Assembly: GCA_028870715.1 (NCBI GenBank)
Contig: JAGWOZ010000003.1
Span: 1-55,944, forward strand
DNA length: 55,944 bases
DNA from: Betaproteobacteria bacterium
GTDB taxonomy: Bacteria; Pseudomonadota; Gammaproteobacteria; Burkholderiales; Burkholderiaceae_C
Direction: 5' to 3'
In this document: positions 26,285 to 36,346 of the stretch, piece by piece
Numbering within the stretch: position 1 is the stretch's first letter
Layout: each line of letters starts with the position of its first letter
The notes under the pieces: model-generated
The model's input: only the letters and a program-made list of their open reading frames with translations
What the model was told of the DNA's origin: nothing
The model's database searches: none
Program-made: the position numbers and the translations under genes

Positions 26285-26633
26285 GCGAAGTGGGCTGGGC
26301 AGCCGCGCTGGCGTGGGGCAACTCACGCGGTGAGGAAGGTCCGGACTCCAGAGGGCAGGGTGACGGCTAACGGCCGTGCGCGGTGACGCGACGAACAGGA
26401 CCACAGAGACGAGTATGCGCAGCGCAAGCTGCGCGGACGTGAAACGCGGCAACCTCCACCCGGAGCAACACCAAATAGGCAGACGATGCGGGGCTTTCGG
26501 GCCTTGTGAAAGCGCGGCTCGCGCGAGTCTGCGGGTAGGTGGCACCGAGCCGATGCGGTAACGCGCGGCCCAGAGGAATGGCTGCCACGTCGGGCAACCG
26601 ACGCACAGAATCCGGCCTACAGGCCCACTTCGC
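26285..26633 (+). ncRNA. rnpB: RNase P RNA, bacterial type A
   Basis: About 349 bases. P1 is formed by GCGAAGTGGG at the 5' end and CCCACTTCGC at the 3' end. The universally conserved core is present: GAGGAAGGTCCGGACTCC, AGGGCAGGGTGACGGCTAACGG, ACAGGACCACAGAGACGAG, AAACGCGGCAACCTCCACC, CAACACCAAATAGGCAGACGAT, GAGGAATGGCTGCCACG and CACAGAATCCGGCCTACAGG. It processes the 5' ends of tRNA precursors. The classic GAGGAAAGTCCGG reads GAGGAAGGTCCGG here. Confidence 0.95.
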
Positions 26634-26710
26634 ACTAATTCTTGGCTTGGGGGCGATGCGCGGGCGCCAACCACTCCGGTGCGCTCGCTTGGCGCGGCAA
26701 GGAGGCGAAG

Positions 26711-27085
26711 ATGTCCACCACGGCAAATTGTCCGTTTTGCAAGGCCAGCGAGGAAGTCCTTCGCAATGACCTTGCGTTTGCGATCTATGACCGTGCGCCC
26801 GTGACGCCAGGCCACATGCTCATCATTCCGCGTCGCCATGTGGCTGACTGGTTCGACACAACGCCCCAGGAAAAGAGCGCCATGCTCGCGTTGCTTGAGC
26901 AGTCACGCATTCTTTTGCGACGTGAGCGCCGGCCCGACGGCTTCAACTTCGGTGTGAACTGCGGGGAAGTGGCAGGGCAAAGCATTTTCCACGTTCACAT
27001 GCATCTCATTCCGCGCTACCGCGGTGATATGAACGATCCGCTGGGCGGCGTGCGCGGGGTCATTCCAGCGCGCCAAAAATACTAA
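26711..27085 (+). CDS. HIT family protein
   Basis: 124 residues. The histidine triad is FHVHMHL (H94, H96, H98), preceded by the nucleotide-binding region APVTPGHMLIIPRRH, and the N-terminus has a CPFC pair (Cys7, Cys10) that is common in the HINT-like/Ap4A hydrolase-like subgroup. Likely a nucleotide hydrolase or transferase; the substrate is unknown. GGAGG lies just before the ATG, which excludes the longer frame. It begins 78 bases after rnpB. Confidence 0.9.
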   Translation: MSTTANCPFCKASEEVLRNDLAFAIYDRAPVTPGHMLIIPRRHVADWFDTTPQEKSAMLALLEQSRILLRRERRPDGFNFGVNCGEVAGQSIFHVHMHLIPRYRGDMNDPLGGVRGVIPARQKY

Positions 27086-27101
27086 TGCGCCGACAGCCTT
27101 G

Positions 27102-27419
27102 TCAGTCAAACCCGCACTGCGCTTGCCAGCACACGATGTGCTCGGCTGGCACCATCAATTGCACCTGCGGCAACACTGCATCAATGACTTCTGGGGCGTC
27201 AAAGAACTCCAGCACAAGCGGCAGATGGACCGTCAGACGCAGCAGGTCGTCCGCGTGCACTTCGCCCTTGCTGCCAAATCCGGCGACGCCCCGGAACACG
27301 GTCAACCCGCGCACCTTGTGCTGATCATGCAAATGCTTGAAGAGGGCGCGCATCAGATCCTGCCTTTCGACCTTGTCGCCCTCGCGGATGTAGATGCGCA
27401 CCATGGTGATGGTCTTCAT
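27102..27419 (-). CDS. DUF190 protein next to crcB
   Basis: 105 residues with the family's small ferredoxin-like (PII-like) pattern: MVRIYIREGDKVERQDLMRALF, GLTVFRGVAGFGSKG and LPLVLEFFDAPEVIDAVLP. DUF190 proteins are often next to fluoride channel genes and are presumed regulators or accessories. Its ATG overlaps the crcB stop by four bases, so the two are translationally coupled. It converges on the HIT gene, with 16 bases between stops. Confidence 0.88.
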   Translation of the reverse strand: MKTITMVRIYIREGDKVERQDLMRALFKHLHDQHKVRGLTVFRGVAGFGSKGEVHADDLLRLTVHLPLVLEFFDAPEVIDAVLPQVQLMVPAEHIVCWQAQCGFD

Positions 27420-27799
27420 GTCGAGACTCCGAGGTTACGAGCCAAGTAGGCACCCAAAATCGCCGCCGCGATGGAAAGGGTTACTGAGGCTGCGACGTAC
27501 AGTCCGGCCTTGAGGAGTTCACCGCCTTCGATCAGAGTGAGGCACTCAAGCGAGAAGGTGGAAAAGGTCGTATAGGCCCCCAATCCCCCGGACAGGATGC
27601 CGGTGCGCAGTTCGGGGCTGATGTTTACACGCTCCAGGGTCGCGAAAAACAAAAACCCCATGAGAAACGAGCCGATCACGTTGATTGACAAGGTGGCGAA
27701 GGGAAATGACCGCCCGAGCAAGCTCTGCACGGCGATGGACTGGCCGTATCGGGCAAAAGCCCCGAAAATCGCAAACACGGCAACGTAGAAAAGGGTCAT
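27416..27799 (-). CDS. crcB: Fluoride channel CrcB/FluC
   Basis: 127 residues with four predicted membrane helices, the normal size. FluC forms a dual-topology dimer that exports fluoride. Key features are the central N40 region INVIGSFLMGF and the signature GGLGAYTTFSTFS at 71-83, which carries the phenylalanine and threonine residues lining the pore and the Na+ site. I see no fluoride riboswitch upstream by eye. A short open frame (27796-27981) overlaps its start as ATGA. Confidence 0.94.
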   Translation of the reverse strand: MTLFYVAVFAIFGAFARYGQSIAVQSLLGRSFPFATLSINVIGSFLMGFLFFATLERVNISPELRTGILSGGLGAYTTFSTFSLECLTLIEGGELLKAGLYVAASVTLSIAAAILGAYLARNLGVST

Positions 27800-28604
27800 G
27801 GCAAGTTCGGTTCAGAGATGGGCTTGTTCCCCGCAGGCATTGCGGGGTTCCGACGACGGCGTTGCATGGTGCGTTTTTTGTGCAGGCGCTCCAATGGATT
27901 TCTGGATCGCGCGGCATCGTCCAGGCGGAAGAACCGGCTGTTGCCCCAAGACCCTTCAGCAACAGCGATCAGCCGCGGCAAACCGCCGCCACGATTCCCC
28001 GCGTCGTGCAGCCTCTGCAGTCGATTGGAATGCAGGACATGCCGTGCGGTACGCGGTTGAATACGAAAAGTCTAACAAGGGGACAGGAATGGGCCGGTCG
28101 ACGGTACCCAGCGGCCCTTTGCAGGCGCACCAAACGCGAGCGGCCAGCAGCCGCGTGCTCATTGCATTGGTGCAGGCAAGGCGCAATCCGAACGCCGGCT
28201 TGAGGCAGGCGAAAATACAGCTGGCAGGATTTCCGCAGACCGTCGCGAGTGATAACCACTTGCGCGCATTCCATGCTCATCGTGGCGAAGATGTCGTTGG
28301 CGCGGGCTGTCGCGCCCGCGCGGCGTCAAGGCGCGTGAGCGTTGCGGCTCAGCCAGCTCCGCGCATGCCCTGGCGCTGCCTTTCGCGCGAACTGTCGTAA
28401 CCGCGGGCATATTGAGCCTCCACGCGGGCGCGCGGGCTTCAAGCAGTTGCATGCCGGAGCGCCTCAGATCTCAAACCAACACTTTCAAGTGATGCTTCAA
28501 GTGGTTCATTTATGGCGTTTTTTTTCTGATTTGCTGTAAACAAAAACAGTTTCCGTGCTGCCGCTAAGTGCTTGTTTGAAAAGCGAATTTTTCACTTTTT
28601 CCTA
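27800..28604. other. Region upstream of the dcw cluster, no confident gene
   Basis: About 800 bases between crcB and the mraZ promoter. A perfect 7-bp hairpin (CCCCGCA-GGCAT-TGCGGGG, 27829-27847) lies 30-48 bases before the crcB start. Open frames here (for example a 61-codon minus-strand frame, 27796-27981, whose TGA overlaps the crcB ATG, and 103-codon frames on both strands at 27969-28400) match nothing I recognise. From about 28,500 the sequence becomes AT-rich and holds TTCAAGTG twice, 12 bases apart (28484, 28496). Confidence 0.5.
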
Positions 28605-28633
28605 TTGACGCTGCCCTTTTTGCCCCATACAGT
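28605..28633 (+). promoter_or_regulatory. Promoter of the dcw cluster (Pmra)
   Basis: TTGACG (28605-28610) and TACAGT (28628-28633) are separated by exactly 17 bases. Transcription would begin near 28640, about 65 bases before mraZ. The -10 overlaps the first repeat of the MraZ-box array. Confidence 0.7.
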
Positions 28634-28669
28634 GCAGCCAAGTGCAAAAAAGTGGGTAAAAGTGCAGGG
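28631..28669 (+). promoter_or_regulatory. MraZ-box array (operator)
   Basis: Four AGTG motifs begin at 28631, 28641, 28651 and 28661, so they are spaced by exactly one helical turn: AGTGCA, AGTGCA, AGTGGG, AGTGCA. MraZ of other bacteria binds direct repeats of a (A)GTGGG-type box with a 10-base period upstream of mraZ. Position over the -10 and start site fits autorepression of the operon. Confidence 0.7.
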
Positions 28670-28704
28670 ACACATCCTTGCGCTGACGGCAATCGGAGAA
28701 ACGC

Positions 28705-29133
28705 GTGTTCATCGGCATATCGGCGTTGACGCTGGACGGCAAAGGTCGTATGACCGTGCCTGCGCGCCACCGCGACATGCTGCTTGCGCAGGCGGCGGGT
28801 CGCCTCACGATTACAAAAAGCCCCGAGGGTTGTCTGCTCCTGTTCGCTGACCCCCAGTGGCAGGAATTTCGTGCCAAGATTGCTGCTTTGCCCATGGCAG
28901 CGCAGGGCTGGAAGCGCATTTATCTGGGGCATGCAACCGAAACCGAGATCGACGCGACGGGTCGAGTCCTGCTTTCCCCTGAGTTGCGTGCGGCGGCGCG
29001 GATCGAGCGCGAAATCGATCTCATCGGGATGGGTTCGCATTTTGAAGTGTGGGACCGTGCCACCCACCAGTCGCGCGAAGCGGCGGTGATCGAGGCCGGG
29101 ATGCCCGACGCCGTGCGCGAAATTGTGGTGTGA
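28705..29133 (+). CDS. mraZ: Transcriptional regulator MraZ
   Basis: 142 residues from a GTG start preceded by GGAGAAA. Two SpoVT/AbrB-like DNA-binding repeats carry the family motif DxKGRxxxPxxxR: DGKGRMTVPARHR (about residues 11-23) and DATGRVLLSPELRAAA (about 83-98). MraZ assembles as a ring and represses the dcw operon through the box array just upstream. rsmH follows 12 bases downstream. Confidence 0.96.
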   Translation: MFIGISALTLDGKGRMTVPARHRDMLLAQAAGRLTITKSPEGCLLLFADPQWQEFRAKIAALPMAAQGWKRIYLGHATETEIDATGRVLLSPELRAAARIEREIDLIGMGSHFEVWDRATHQSREAAVIEAGMPDAVREIVV

Positions 29134-29145
29134 AGGTGAGCCACG

Positions 29146-30123
29146 ATGCCGACTCCCCGATTCAAAGCTGCAGAGCCGCTGCAGCACCGCACGGTGTTGC
29201 TGCACGAAGCCGTCAACCTGCTGGTCACGGACCCGGCAGGTGTCTATCTGGACGCGACCTTCGGTCGTGGCGGGCACACGCGCGAGCTGCTCTCGCGCCT
29301 GGCGCCGCAGGCCCGAGTGGTGGCGCTGGATCGCGACCCTCAGGCCATCGCGGCTGGGCAAGAGCTGGCGCAGTCCGATGCGCGCCTCTCGCTCGTGCAC
29401 GCAGCCTTCTCGGACTACGGCACGGTGCTGGACCGTTTGGGAGTGGGTCGGGTGCAGGGCATGTTGTTCGACCTGGGGGTGTCCTCACCGCAGTTGGACG
29501 ACGCGCAGCGCGGTTTCAGCTTTCGCGGCGATGCCCCGCTGGATATGCGCATGGACACCACGCGCGGCATGACTGCAGCGCAATTTCTGGCACAGGCCAG
29601 CGTCGATGAAATCACCAAGGTGCTGAGGGACTATGGGGATGAACGGGCTGCTTTCCCGATTGCAAAGGCGCTTGTGGCTCGCCGCGAACGCGGCGAGCCC
29701 GTCACCCGCACTGCAGAGCTTGCCGCCCTTGTGGCGCAAGCGGTGCGCAGTCGCGAACCGGGGCAAGACCCGGCCACGCGCACCTTTCAGGCTCTTCGGA
29801 TTCACGTCAATGCCGAACTCGCCGAACTCGAAGCGGCACTCGCGCAGGTGATGGACAGGCTGGCTGATGGGGGACGGCTCGTGGTCATCAGCTTCCATTC
29901 CCTCGAAGATCGTGTCGTCAAGCATTTCATGGCGCGCCACGCTCGCGCGCCTGAGTTGAGCCGCGAGCAACGCCGCCTTCCTGTCAAGCCGGCCGTGTTT
30001 CAGCCAGATCTGAAAATCTTGGCCCGGTTGCGCGCGGGAGCCGATGAGGTCGCGGCCAACCCGCGGTCGCGCTCGGCCGTGCTGCGCGCTGCCGAGCGCC
30101 TACCGCAGGGGGCGCCTGCATGA
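29146..30123 (+). CDS. rsmH: 16S rRNA (cytosine(1402)-N(4))-methyltransferase
   Basis: 325 residues. It methylates C1402 of 16S rRNA in the decoding centre using SAM. N-terminal [13 protein letters not shown], the SAM-binding [36 protein letters not shown] and the C-terminal [17 protein letters not shown] are all present. Its stop overlaps the ftsL start (ATGA), so translation is coupled. Confidence 0.97.
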   Translation: MPTPRFKAAEPLQHRTVLLHEAVNLLVTDPAGVYLDATFGRGGHTRELLSRLAPQARVVALDRDPQAIAAGQELAQSDARLSLVHAAFSDYGTVLDRLGVGRVQGMLFDLGVSSPQLDDAQRGFSFRGDAPLDMRMDTTRGMTAAQFLAQASVDEITKVLRDYGDERAAFPIAKALVARRERGEPVTRTAELAALVAQAVRSREPGQDPATRTFQALRIHVNAELAELEAALAQVMDRLADGGRLVVISFHSLEDRVVKHFMARHARAPELSREQRRLPVKPAVFQPDLKILARLRAGADEVAANPRSRSAVLRAAERLPQGAPA

Positions 30124-30419
30124 CCCGCCTCAACCTCCTGCTCCTGGTGATCGCAATGGCCAGCGCGATGAGCGTGGTACGAGCCCAGTACGAGGCGCGC
30201 CGCACCTTCGCAACGCTGGATGCGGCGCGACAGCGCGCGGTGCAATTGCAGCTTGACCATGACCGCTTGCAGGTGGAGGTTCGCGCATTGTCGGTGCCCG
30301 GTCGCATCGAGGAATTGGCGCGCAAGACACTGGGGTTTGTTGCCGCCACACCGGCTCGCACCGACTACATCAGCGCAGCGCAGTTGCCGAGTCTGCCGGC
30401 GTCGATTCCCACGCGATGA
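30120..30419 (+). CDS. ftsL: Cell division protein FtsL
   Basis: 99 residues, a small bitopic membrane protein. One hydrophobic segment near residues 4-22 ([20 protein letters not shown]) is followed by a periplasmic coiled coil ([25 protein letters not shown]) and the short hydrophobic motif typical of FtsL. It forms a complex with FtsB and FtsQ at the septum. It overlaps rsmH by four bases and lies 10 bases before ftsI. Confidence 0.92.
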   Translation: MTRLNLLLLVIAMASAMSVVRAQYEARRTFATLDAARQRAVQLQLDHDRLQVEVRALSVPGRIEELARKTLGFVAATPARTDYISAAQLPSLPASIPTR

Positions 30420-30429
30420 GCATGCAGCC

Positions 30430-32214
30430 ATGAAACTTGCCTCGCGTCCGTTCGGTACCTATACGCCTTCGCATCGCAAGGAGGGTCATCTCCTGCGCCT
30501 GCGCCTGCCGCCCGGGCGTGCCTGGCTTGTCAGGAGCCTTCTGTATCTCGCCTTTGTCGTGCTGACCGGGCGGGCGCTTTGGGTCCAGGTGATCACCACC
30601 AACTTCTACCAGCAGCAGGGCGACCTGCGCTTCATTCGAACCATCGAGCTGCCTGCGATGCGCGGGCGCATCCTCGACCGGCATGGCAACATTCTGGCGT
30701 CCAGCATTCCGGTCAAGACGATCTGGGCGGATCCCGAGACGCTCGAGGCCGACCCGCAGAAGGTTGCAGATCTGGCGAGGATTCTGGGCCTGAACGCCGC
30801 CGAACTGCAGCATCGTCTGAGCTTGGACAGGCAGTTCGTCTACGTAATGCGTCAGGTCGACATTGATACTGCGCGCAAAGTGCAAGCTCTAGGCATCAAG
30901 GGCATCTACTTTTCGCCGAGCTACAAGCGGTATTACCCCGAAGGTGCCGCCGCTGCGCAGTTGGTCGGTTTCACGGATATCGAGAACCTGGGTCAGAGCG
31001 GCATCGAACTCACCTTCCAGAAAGATCTCGCCGGACACCCCGGCACACGCAAGGTGATGCGGGACCGCTTGGGCAATGTGATCGAAGACGTCGACGGTGG
31101 AGTGCCGCCGGTCAATGGCCAGGACGTGCAGCTGTCGATCGACAGCAAGATCCAGTACTTGACCTACCAAGCACTGAAGAGTGCCGTGGTGAACAACAAG
31201 GCCAAGAACGGGAGCGCGGTCATGCTCGACGCCACGAATGGCGAGGTCCTAGCCATGGCCAATTATCCGAGCTTCGATCCGAACAGCCGACACGGGATGA
31301 CGCAGGCCGACATGCGTAACTACGCACTGACTGACAGCTATGAGCCGGGCTCCGTGATGAAACCCATCACAATCAGCGCGGCGCTGCAGGCCGGTCTCGT
31401 GACGCCGCAGACGGTGTTTCATACCGCGCCTGGTTGCTTGCGCGTGTATGGCAACAACATTTGCGATGACTCGGATAACGGCACCATTGCGCTGCCCCAA
31501 GTGATCCAGTACTCGAGCAACGTGGCCACGAGCAAGATTGTCATGCGCATGAGTCCGCATATGCAGTGGGACATGTACACCGCTGTGGGTCTCGGTCAGC
31601 GTCCGCAGGTGCCGTTCCCCGGCGCCGCAAGTGGAATCTTGCGGCCCTGGGCGAAGTGGCGCCCTATCGACGCGGTGACCCAGGGTTTTGGTTACGGCAT
31701 TTCGGCATCGACCTTCCAACTCGCCCACGCGTATCTCATCTTTGCCAATCACGGCGAGATCATCCCTTCCAGCCTGCTCAAGACAGATGCAACCGTGCAT
31801 GGCGTGCCGGTGGTGTCGCCCCAAGTGGCGCGCGAGATGAGGGGCATGCTTGCGCTTGTTACGCAAAAGGGCGGGACGGCGCCGTCGGCCGCCGTTCCCG
31901 GCTATTCGACGGGCGGCAAAACGGGCACGGCCTATCTCTGGAAGGGCAAAGGCTATGACAAGCACCTGTTTCGGGCCCAATTCGTCGGATTGGCGCCGAT
32001 CAGTCATCCGAAGATCGTGATGGCCATCTCGGTCGATCAGCCGAGCGGCGGCAAGCATTTCGGCGGCGACGTGTCGGCGCCAGTGTTCGCCGAGGTGGTG
32101 CCGCAGGCGTTGCGCATTCTCGGCGTGCCACCCGATCTTCCGGTGAAGCCCGAAGTGCCCCCTGCCATCATGACGCAGGTACAGGGCGCAGCCACAAGTG
32201 GAGGTGGAGCATGA
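30430..32214 (+). CDS. ftsI: Peptidoglycan transpeptidase FtsI (PBP3)
   Basis: 594 residues. It cross-links septal peptidoglycan. A short cytoplasmic N-terminus and one transmembrane segment (SLLYLAFVVLTGRALWVQVI) precede the PBP dimerisation domain (RGRILDRHGNILASS). The transpeptidase motifs are SVMK with Ser308 (in YEPGSVMKP), SSN at 362-364 and KTG beginning at Lys497. The ATG at 30430 is chosen because it starts just after ftsL; a longer frame runs back through ftsL. Its stop overlaps the murEF start by four bases. Confidence 0.96.
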   Translation: MKLASRPFGTYTPSHRKEGHLLRLRLPPGRAWLVRSLLYLAFVVLTGRALWVQVITTNFYQQQGDLRFIRTIELPAMRGRILDRHGNILASSIPVKTIWADPETLEADPQKVADLARILGLNAAELQHRLSLDRQFVYVMRQVDIDTARKVQALGIKGIYFSPSYKRYYPEGAAAAQLVGFTDIENLGQSGIELTFQKDLAGHPGTRKVMRDRLGNVIEDVDGGVPPVNGQDVQLSIDSKIQYLTYQALKSAVVNNKAKNGSAVMLDATNGEVLAMANYPSFDPNSRHGMTQADMRNYALTDSYEPGSVMKPITISAALQAGLVTPQTVFHTAPGCLRVYGNNICDDSDNGTIALPQVIQYSSNVATSKIVMRMSPHMQWDMYTAVGLGQRPQVPFPGAASGILRPWAKWRPIDAVTQGFGYGISASTFQLAHAYLIFANHGEIIPSSLLKTDATVHGVPVVSPQVAREMRGMLALVTQKGGTAPSAAVPGYSTGGKTGTAYLWKGKGYDKHLFRAQFVGLAPISHPKIVMAISVDQPSGGKHFGGDVSAPVFAEVVPQALRILGVPPDLPVKPEVPPAIMTQVQGAATSGGGA

Positions 32215-35171
32215 GTTCACAGGGACATCCTGATCAGGATCCCCTGAACGCCCGCCCCGAGGCCGCGCTGGATTCCGTGGGAGCAGTGTTGCATGCGCTC
32301 GGCGCAGCAGGGGTGGCGGCCACAGCGCCGTGGACCAGTGACTCGCGTGATGTGCGCTCAGGCGATGTGTTCGTCGCTTGGCCGGGAGCAGCCACCGACG
32401 GCCGGCGCTTCGTTGCTGACGCCTATTCGCGTGGTGCCGCATGTGCGTTGGTGGAGGAGGAAGGCGCCGATGCGTTCGGGTTGCCGGCGCAGGTTGTGCG
32501 CGTGCGTGGGCTCAAGGCGTTGGCAGGCCCTATGGCCGACGCCTGGTATGGCCACCCCTCGCGCCACATGACCGTGCTGGCTGTCACCGGGACCAACGGG
32601 AAGACGTCATGCGCATTGTGGACGGCCCAGGCCTTGGCCGCGGCGGGCCGGCCCTGTGGCGTGATCGGGACGCTTGGCGTCGGGTTGCCGCAGCAGTTGA
32701 CGCTCACGGGCCTGACCACGCCAGATCCCGTGCGCTTGCATCGCGAACTGGCTGCAATGCGCGCGCAGGGCCTGAAATACTGTGTCATCGAGGCCTCATC
32801 CATCGGCATTGAGGAGTCTCGCCTGGCGGGCTTGCGAATCTACGGCGCTGCCTTCACCAATCTGACTCAGGATCACCTTGATTACCACGCAAGCATGGCG
32901 GCCTATGCCGCCGCCAAGCGCCGCCTGTTTGATTGGCCGCAATTGACCGCTGCCGTGCTGAACATGGACGACGCAATGGGCGTGGAGTTGGCAAAGCACT
33001 GTCGTCAGCGCGAAATGCAGGTTACAACGGTGTCGCTCCAAGCCGCAGCGGACTGGCACACAGTGGATATCGCGCACCACGACCGCGGTATGCATCTGAG
33101 GATCGGCCACGGCGGGCGGCACGCTGACGTGGATCTCCCGCTGCTTGGACGCTTTAACGCGTCCAACGTGCTGGTGGTCTGTGGCTTGCTGCAGGCCTGC
33201 GGCCTGGATTTTGCCGCCACGATCTCGGCGCTGGCCGCGATCAGCGCACCGCCCGGGCGCATGCAGAGCCTGGGCGGACACGAGGCGCCGCTTGCCGTGG
33301 TGGACTACGCGCACACACCCGACGCCATTGCGCAGGCCCTGCTGGCGTTGCGCCCCATTGCCCAGCGCCGTGGCGGCAAGCTCTGGTGCGTCTTTGGTGC
33401 TGGCGGCGATCGGGACCCCGGCAAGCGTGCACCCATGGCTGCCGCTGCCGAAGGCCTGGCTGATTGCGTCGTGTTGACGAACGACAATCCGCGAAGCGAG
33501 GCACCACAAGCGATCATTGACGATCTCCTGCGAGGCGTCGTGGCGCCAGCGCAGGTGCTGGTGGTCGCCGATCGCGCCCAGGCCATTGCGCAGACCATCG
33601 CGCATGCCAGTGCAGCAGATGTGGTGCTGCTCGCGGGTAAGGGCCACGAGCCTACGCAAGAGCAAGAGGGGCGCAAGACGCCGTTTTCCGATGTTTTCCA
33701 TGCACGCATGGCGCTCGCCGCGCGGGCAGGCGGCCTGTTTTCCCTATGCGAGTTGCGAACATGGGTCGGCGGTCAACTGCATGGCGACGGCGCAACTCCG
33801 ATCGCCCGCGTCTGCACGGATACGCGTCAGTTGCGCCCGGGTGACCTGTTTGTTGCGCTCCGCGGCGAGCACTTTGACGCCCATGCCTTCCTTCCGCAGG
33901 CGAAGGCTGCCGGTGCAGCGGCCGTGCTGGCCGAGCATGGCAGCGCGGCATGTGGCCTGCCCACAGTCGAAGTGGACGATAGCCTGCAGGCGCTCGGACT
34001 GCTTGCGCGTGCTTGGCGCCGCCAGCAGCCAGCCATGCCGCTTGCGGCCATCACCGGCAGCAACGGGAAGACGACCGTTACGCAGATGGTCGCGAGCATC
34101 CTCGCTGCCTGGCTTGGTGAGGATCGTCGGCTTGCCACCCGGGGCAACTTCAACAACGCGGTCGGGTTGCCGTTGACGTTGTTGCAGTTGCGTCCGCAGC
34201 ATGTGGCCGGTGTCGTGGAGCTGGGGATGAACCATCCCGGCGAGGTCGCTCAACTGGCAGCGATTGCCGAGCCCACCATTGCGCTGGTCAATAACGCCCA
34301 GCGCGAGCATCAGGAATTCATGCACACGGTCGACGCCGTAGCACGCGAAAACGGGAGCGTGATGACAGCCTTGCCGCCCGACGGCGTGGCCGTGTTCCCG
34401 GCCGGCGATCCCTTCACGGCAATTTGGTCCGACCTTGCGGGCACGCGACGCTGCATGCGGTTCATGTTGGTCGAACCGGGGCAATTGCAGGCTCAGGGCG
34501 AGGTCGTCGGCTGGATAGCCGAGCAGCAAGCCACATCGGCAATGCGGTTGCACGTGCGCACCCCCGCGGGCGAGGCCCAGCTGCGCCTGCGCGTCATGGG
34601 CGCGCACAACGCGCACAACGCACTGGCTGCGGCCGCGACAGCGCTGGCTTGTGGGGCCACGCTGGACGCGGTCGTCGCCGGACTCGAGGCATTCGAACCT
34701 GTGGCTGGCCGCATGCAGCGCAGCGAGATCACCTTCCCCGATGGGCATCGCATCACCCTGATCGATGATTCCTACAACGCCAACCCGGACTCGGTGCGCG
34801 CCGCGATCGACGCGCTCGCGGCCATGCCGGGGCACCGCCTTCTCATCCTCGGAGATATGGGCGAGGTGGGGGTTGAAGGTCCGGCGTTCCATGCGGAGGC
34901 AGGCAATCACGCCGCTGCGCGTGGTATCGACGCGCTGTGGGCTGTGGGTGATTTGGCACTGCATGCAGCCCAAGCGGCCAGCCGAGGTGCAGTGGCGGTA
35001 CGCCATGCGCAAACGCTTGAGGGATTGGCACCTACGCAGGAGGATCTCCGGCACTTTGACACCGTGCTCGTCAAGGGTTCGCGATTCATGCGCATGGAGC
35101 GGGTGGCGCAATCCCTGCGTGCATTCGGGCCGCAGTCGAAGACCCTCAGGGAGGACGCACATGCTGCATAG
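32211..35171 (+). CDS. murE-murF: Bifunctional MurE-MurF ligase (fusion)
   Basis: 986 residues in one uninterrupted frame. Residues 1-about 500 are MurE (UDP-MurNAc-Ala-Glu:meso-diaminopimelate ligase): N-terminal [18 protein letters not shown], Walker-type GTNGKTS near 127-133, [11 protein letters not shown], and DNPR near 425-428, which marks meso-diaminopimelate as substrate. Residues about 510-986 are MurF (D-Ala-D-Ala adding enzyme): [29 protein letters not shown] near 616, [14 protein letters not shown], and the Rossmann-like C-terminal domain with [14 protein letters not shown]. The linker, [16 protein letters not shown], is short. Both halves keep their active-site motifs, so both activities are expected. 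Known fusions occur in some Burkholderiales. It overlaps ftsI by four bases and mraY by 11. Confidence 0.97.
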   Translation: MSSQGHPDQDPLNARPEAALDSVGAVLHALGAAGVAATAPWTSDSRDVRSGDVFVAWPGAATDGRRFVADAYSRGAACALVEEEGADAFGLPAQVVRVRGLKALAGPMADAWYGHPSRHMTVLAVTGTNGKTSCALWTAQALAAAGRPCGVIGTLGVGLPQQLTLTGLTTPDPVRLHRELAAMRAQGLKYCVIEASSIGIEESRLAGLRIYGAAFTNLTQDHLDYHASMAAYAAAKRRLFDWPQLTAAVLNMDDAMGVELAKHCRQREMQVTTVSLQAAADWHTVDIAHHDRGMHLRIGHGGRHADVDLPLLGRFNASNVLVVCGLLQACGLDFAATISALAAISAPPGRMQSLGGHEAPLAVVDYAHTPDAIAQALLALRPIAQRRGGKLWCVFGAGGDRDPGKRAPMAAAAEGLADCVVLTNDNPRSEAPQAIIDDLLRGVVAPAQVLVVADRAQAIAQTIAHASAADVVLLAGKGHEPTQEQEGRKTPFSDVFHARMALAARAGGLFSLCELRTWVGGQLHGDGATPIARVCTDTRQLRPGDLFVALRGEHFDAHAFLPQAKAAGAAAVLAEHGSAACGLPTVEVDDSLQALGLLARAWRRQQPAMPLAAITGSNGKTTVTQMVASILAAWLGEDRRLATRGNFNNAVGLPLTLLQLRPQHVAGVVELGMNHPGEVAQLAAIAEPTIALVNNAQREHQEFMHTVDAVARENGSVMTALPPDGVAVFPAGDPFTAIWSDLAGTRRCMRFMLVEPGQLQAQGEVVGWIAEQQATSAMRLHVRTPAGEAQLRLRVMGAHNAHNALAAAATALACGATLDAVVAGLEAFEPVAGRMQRSEITFPDGHRITLIDDSYNANPDSVRAAIDALAAMPGHRLLILGDMGEVGVEGPAFHAEAGNHAAARGIDALWAVGDLALHAAQAASRGAVAVRHAQTLEGLAPTQEDLRHFDTVLVKGSRFMRMERVAQSLRAFGPQSKTLREDAHAA

Positions 35172-36339
35172 CCTGGCCATGTGGCTGATGACAGCCTCGC
35201 CTGATCTGCGTTTCTTCCGCGTCTTCAACTACATCACGTTTCGCGCGGTGATGAGCACGTTGACAGCCTTGTTCATCGGGCTGGCGGCCGGTCCGGGGGT
35301 CATCCGAAAGCTCACCGCCATGAAGGTCGGCCAAGCAGTTCGGCAAGATGGCCCGCAAACCCACCTGATCAAGACTGGCACGCCCACGATGGGTGGCGTG
35401 CTGATTCTTATCGCCATCACATCGTCCACTGTGTTGTGGATGGATCTTTCCAATCGATTTGTCTGGCTCGTGCTGCTGGTCACCCTTGGATTCGGTGCCA
35501 TCGGCTGGGTCGATGACTACCGCAAGGTCGTGCATCGTGACCCCAATGGCATGCGTTCGCGCGAGAAGTATTTCTGGCAGTCACTGATCGGCATACTGGC
35601 GGCGTTCTATCTGGCGTTTGCCGTATCAGGCAAGGGCAATGCCGAGGTCTGGCACCTTTTTGTCGAGTGGCTGCGCAGCGGGCTTTCGATGCCGCTGCCG
35701 CCGGCGGCGGACTTGATCGTGCCATTCTTCAAGACGGTGAGCTACCCCTTGGGGATCGTGGGCTTCATTGTGCTGACCTATTTTGTCATTGTCGGCGCCA
35801 GCAATGCTGTGAATCTGACTGACGGAGCCGATGGGCTGGCCATCATGCCCACGGTCATGGTCGGCGCTTCGCTGGGCATCTTTGCTTACGTCACTGGCAA
35901 TGCGGTGTTCTCCAAATATCTGCTTTTTCCGTACATTCCTGGCACCGGCGAGTTGCTCATCTTCATCGGCGCCATGGTCGGTGCCGGTCTGGCGTTTCTC
36001 TGGTTCAACGCCTACCCCGCTCAAGTGTTCATGGGCGATGTGGGGGCGCTGGCGCTGGGGGCGGCGCTGGGAACAATCGCCGTGATCGTGCGTCAGGAAA
36101 TCGTGCTTTTCATCATGGGCGGGGTGTTCGTGGTTGAGACCCTGTCCGTGATGATCCAAGTCGGCTACTTCAAGTATTCCAAGCGCAAATACGGCCAGGG
36201 ACGCCGCATTTTCAAGATGGCGCCACTGCACCATCACTTCGAGCAGCTCGGGGTCAAGGAGTCGCAAGTCGTGATCCGCTTCTGGATCGTCACCATGATG
36301 TTGTGTCTCGCGGGGCTGGCCAGCCTCAAGCTGCGGTGA
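35161..36339 (+). CDS. mraY: Phospho-N-acetylmuramoyl-pentapeptide-transferase
   Basis: 392 residues with about ten membrane helices. MraY moves phospho-MurNAc-pentapeptide to undecaprenyl phosphate, making lipid I. Conserved motifs are [17 protein letters not shown] (Asp pair), [24 protein letters not shown] and [12 protein letters not shown]. The ATG at 35161 overlaps the end of murEF by 11 bases; a long upstream extension of this frame is a shadow of murF. murD begins seven bases after the stop. Confidence 0.96.
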   Translation: MLHSLAMWLMTASPDLRFFRVFNYITFRAVMSTLTALFIGLAAGPGVIRKLTAMKVGQAVRQDGPQTHLIKTGTPTMGGVLILIAITSSTVLWMDLSNRFVWLVLLVTLGFGAIGWVDDYRKVVHRDPNGMRSREKYFWQSLIGILAAFYLAFAVSGKGNAEVWHLFVEWLRSGLSMPLPPAADLIVPFFKTVSYPLGIVGFIVLTYFVIVGASNAVNLTDGADGLAIMPTVMVGASLGIFAYVTGNAVFSKYLLFPYIPGTGELLIFIGAMVGAGLAFLWFNAYPAQVFMGDVGALALGAALGTIAVIVRQEIVLFIMGGVFVVETLSVMIQVGYFKYSKRKYGQGRRIFKMAPLHHHFEQLGVKESQVVIRFWIVTMMLCLAGLASLKLR

Positions 36340-36346
36340 AGCACCG

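Noticed and set aside
27796-27981. 61-codon minus-strand frame whose stop overlaps the crcB start
   Set aside because: The ATGA overlap is suggestive, but the start would be TTG, codon use is mixed and no family is recognised.
27685-28400. Plus-strand frames of 172 and 200 codons antisense to crcB and beyond
   Set aside because: They run opposite to crcB and show no conserved motif; one has a GGGGACAGGA before an internal ATG at 28089, but this alone is weak.
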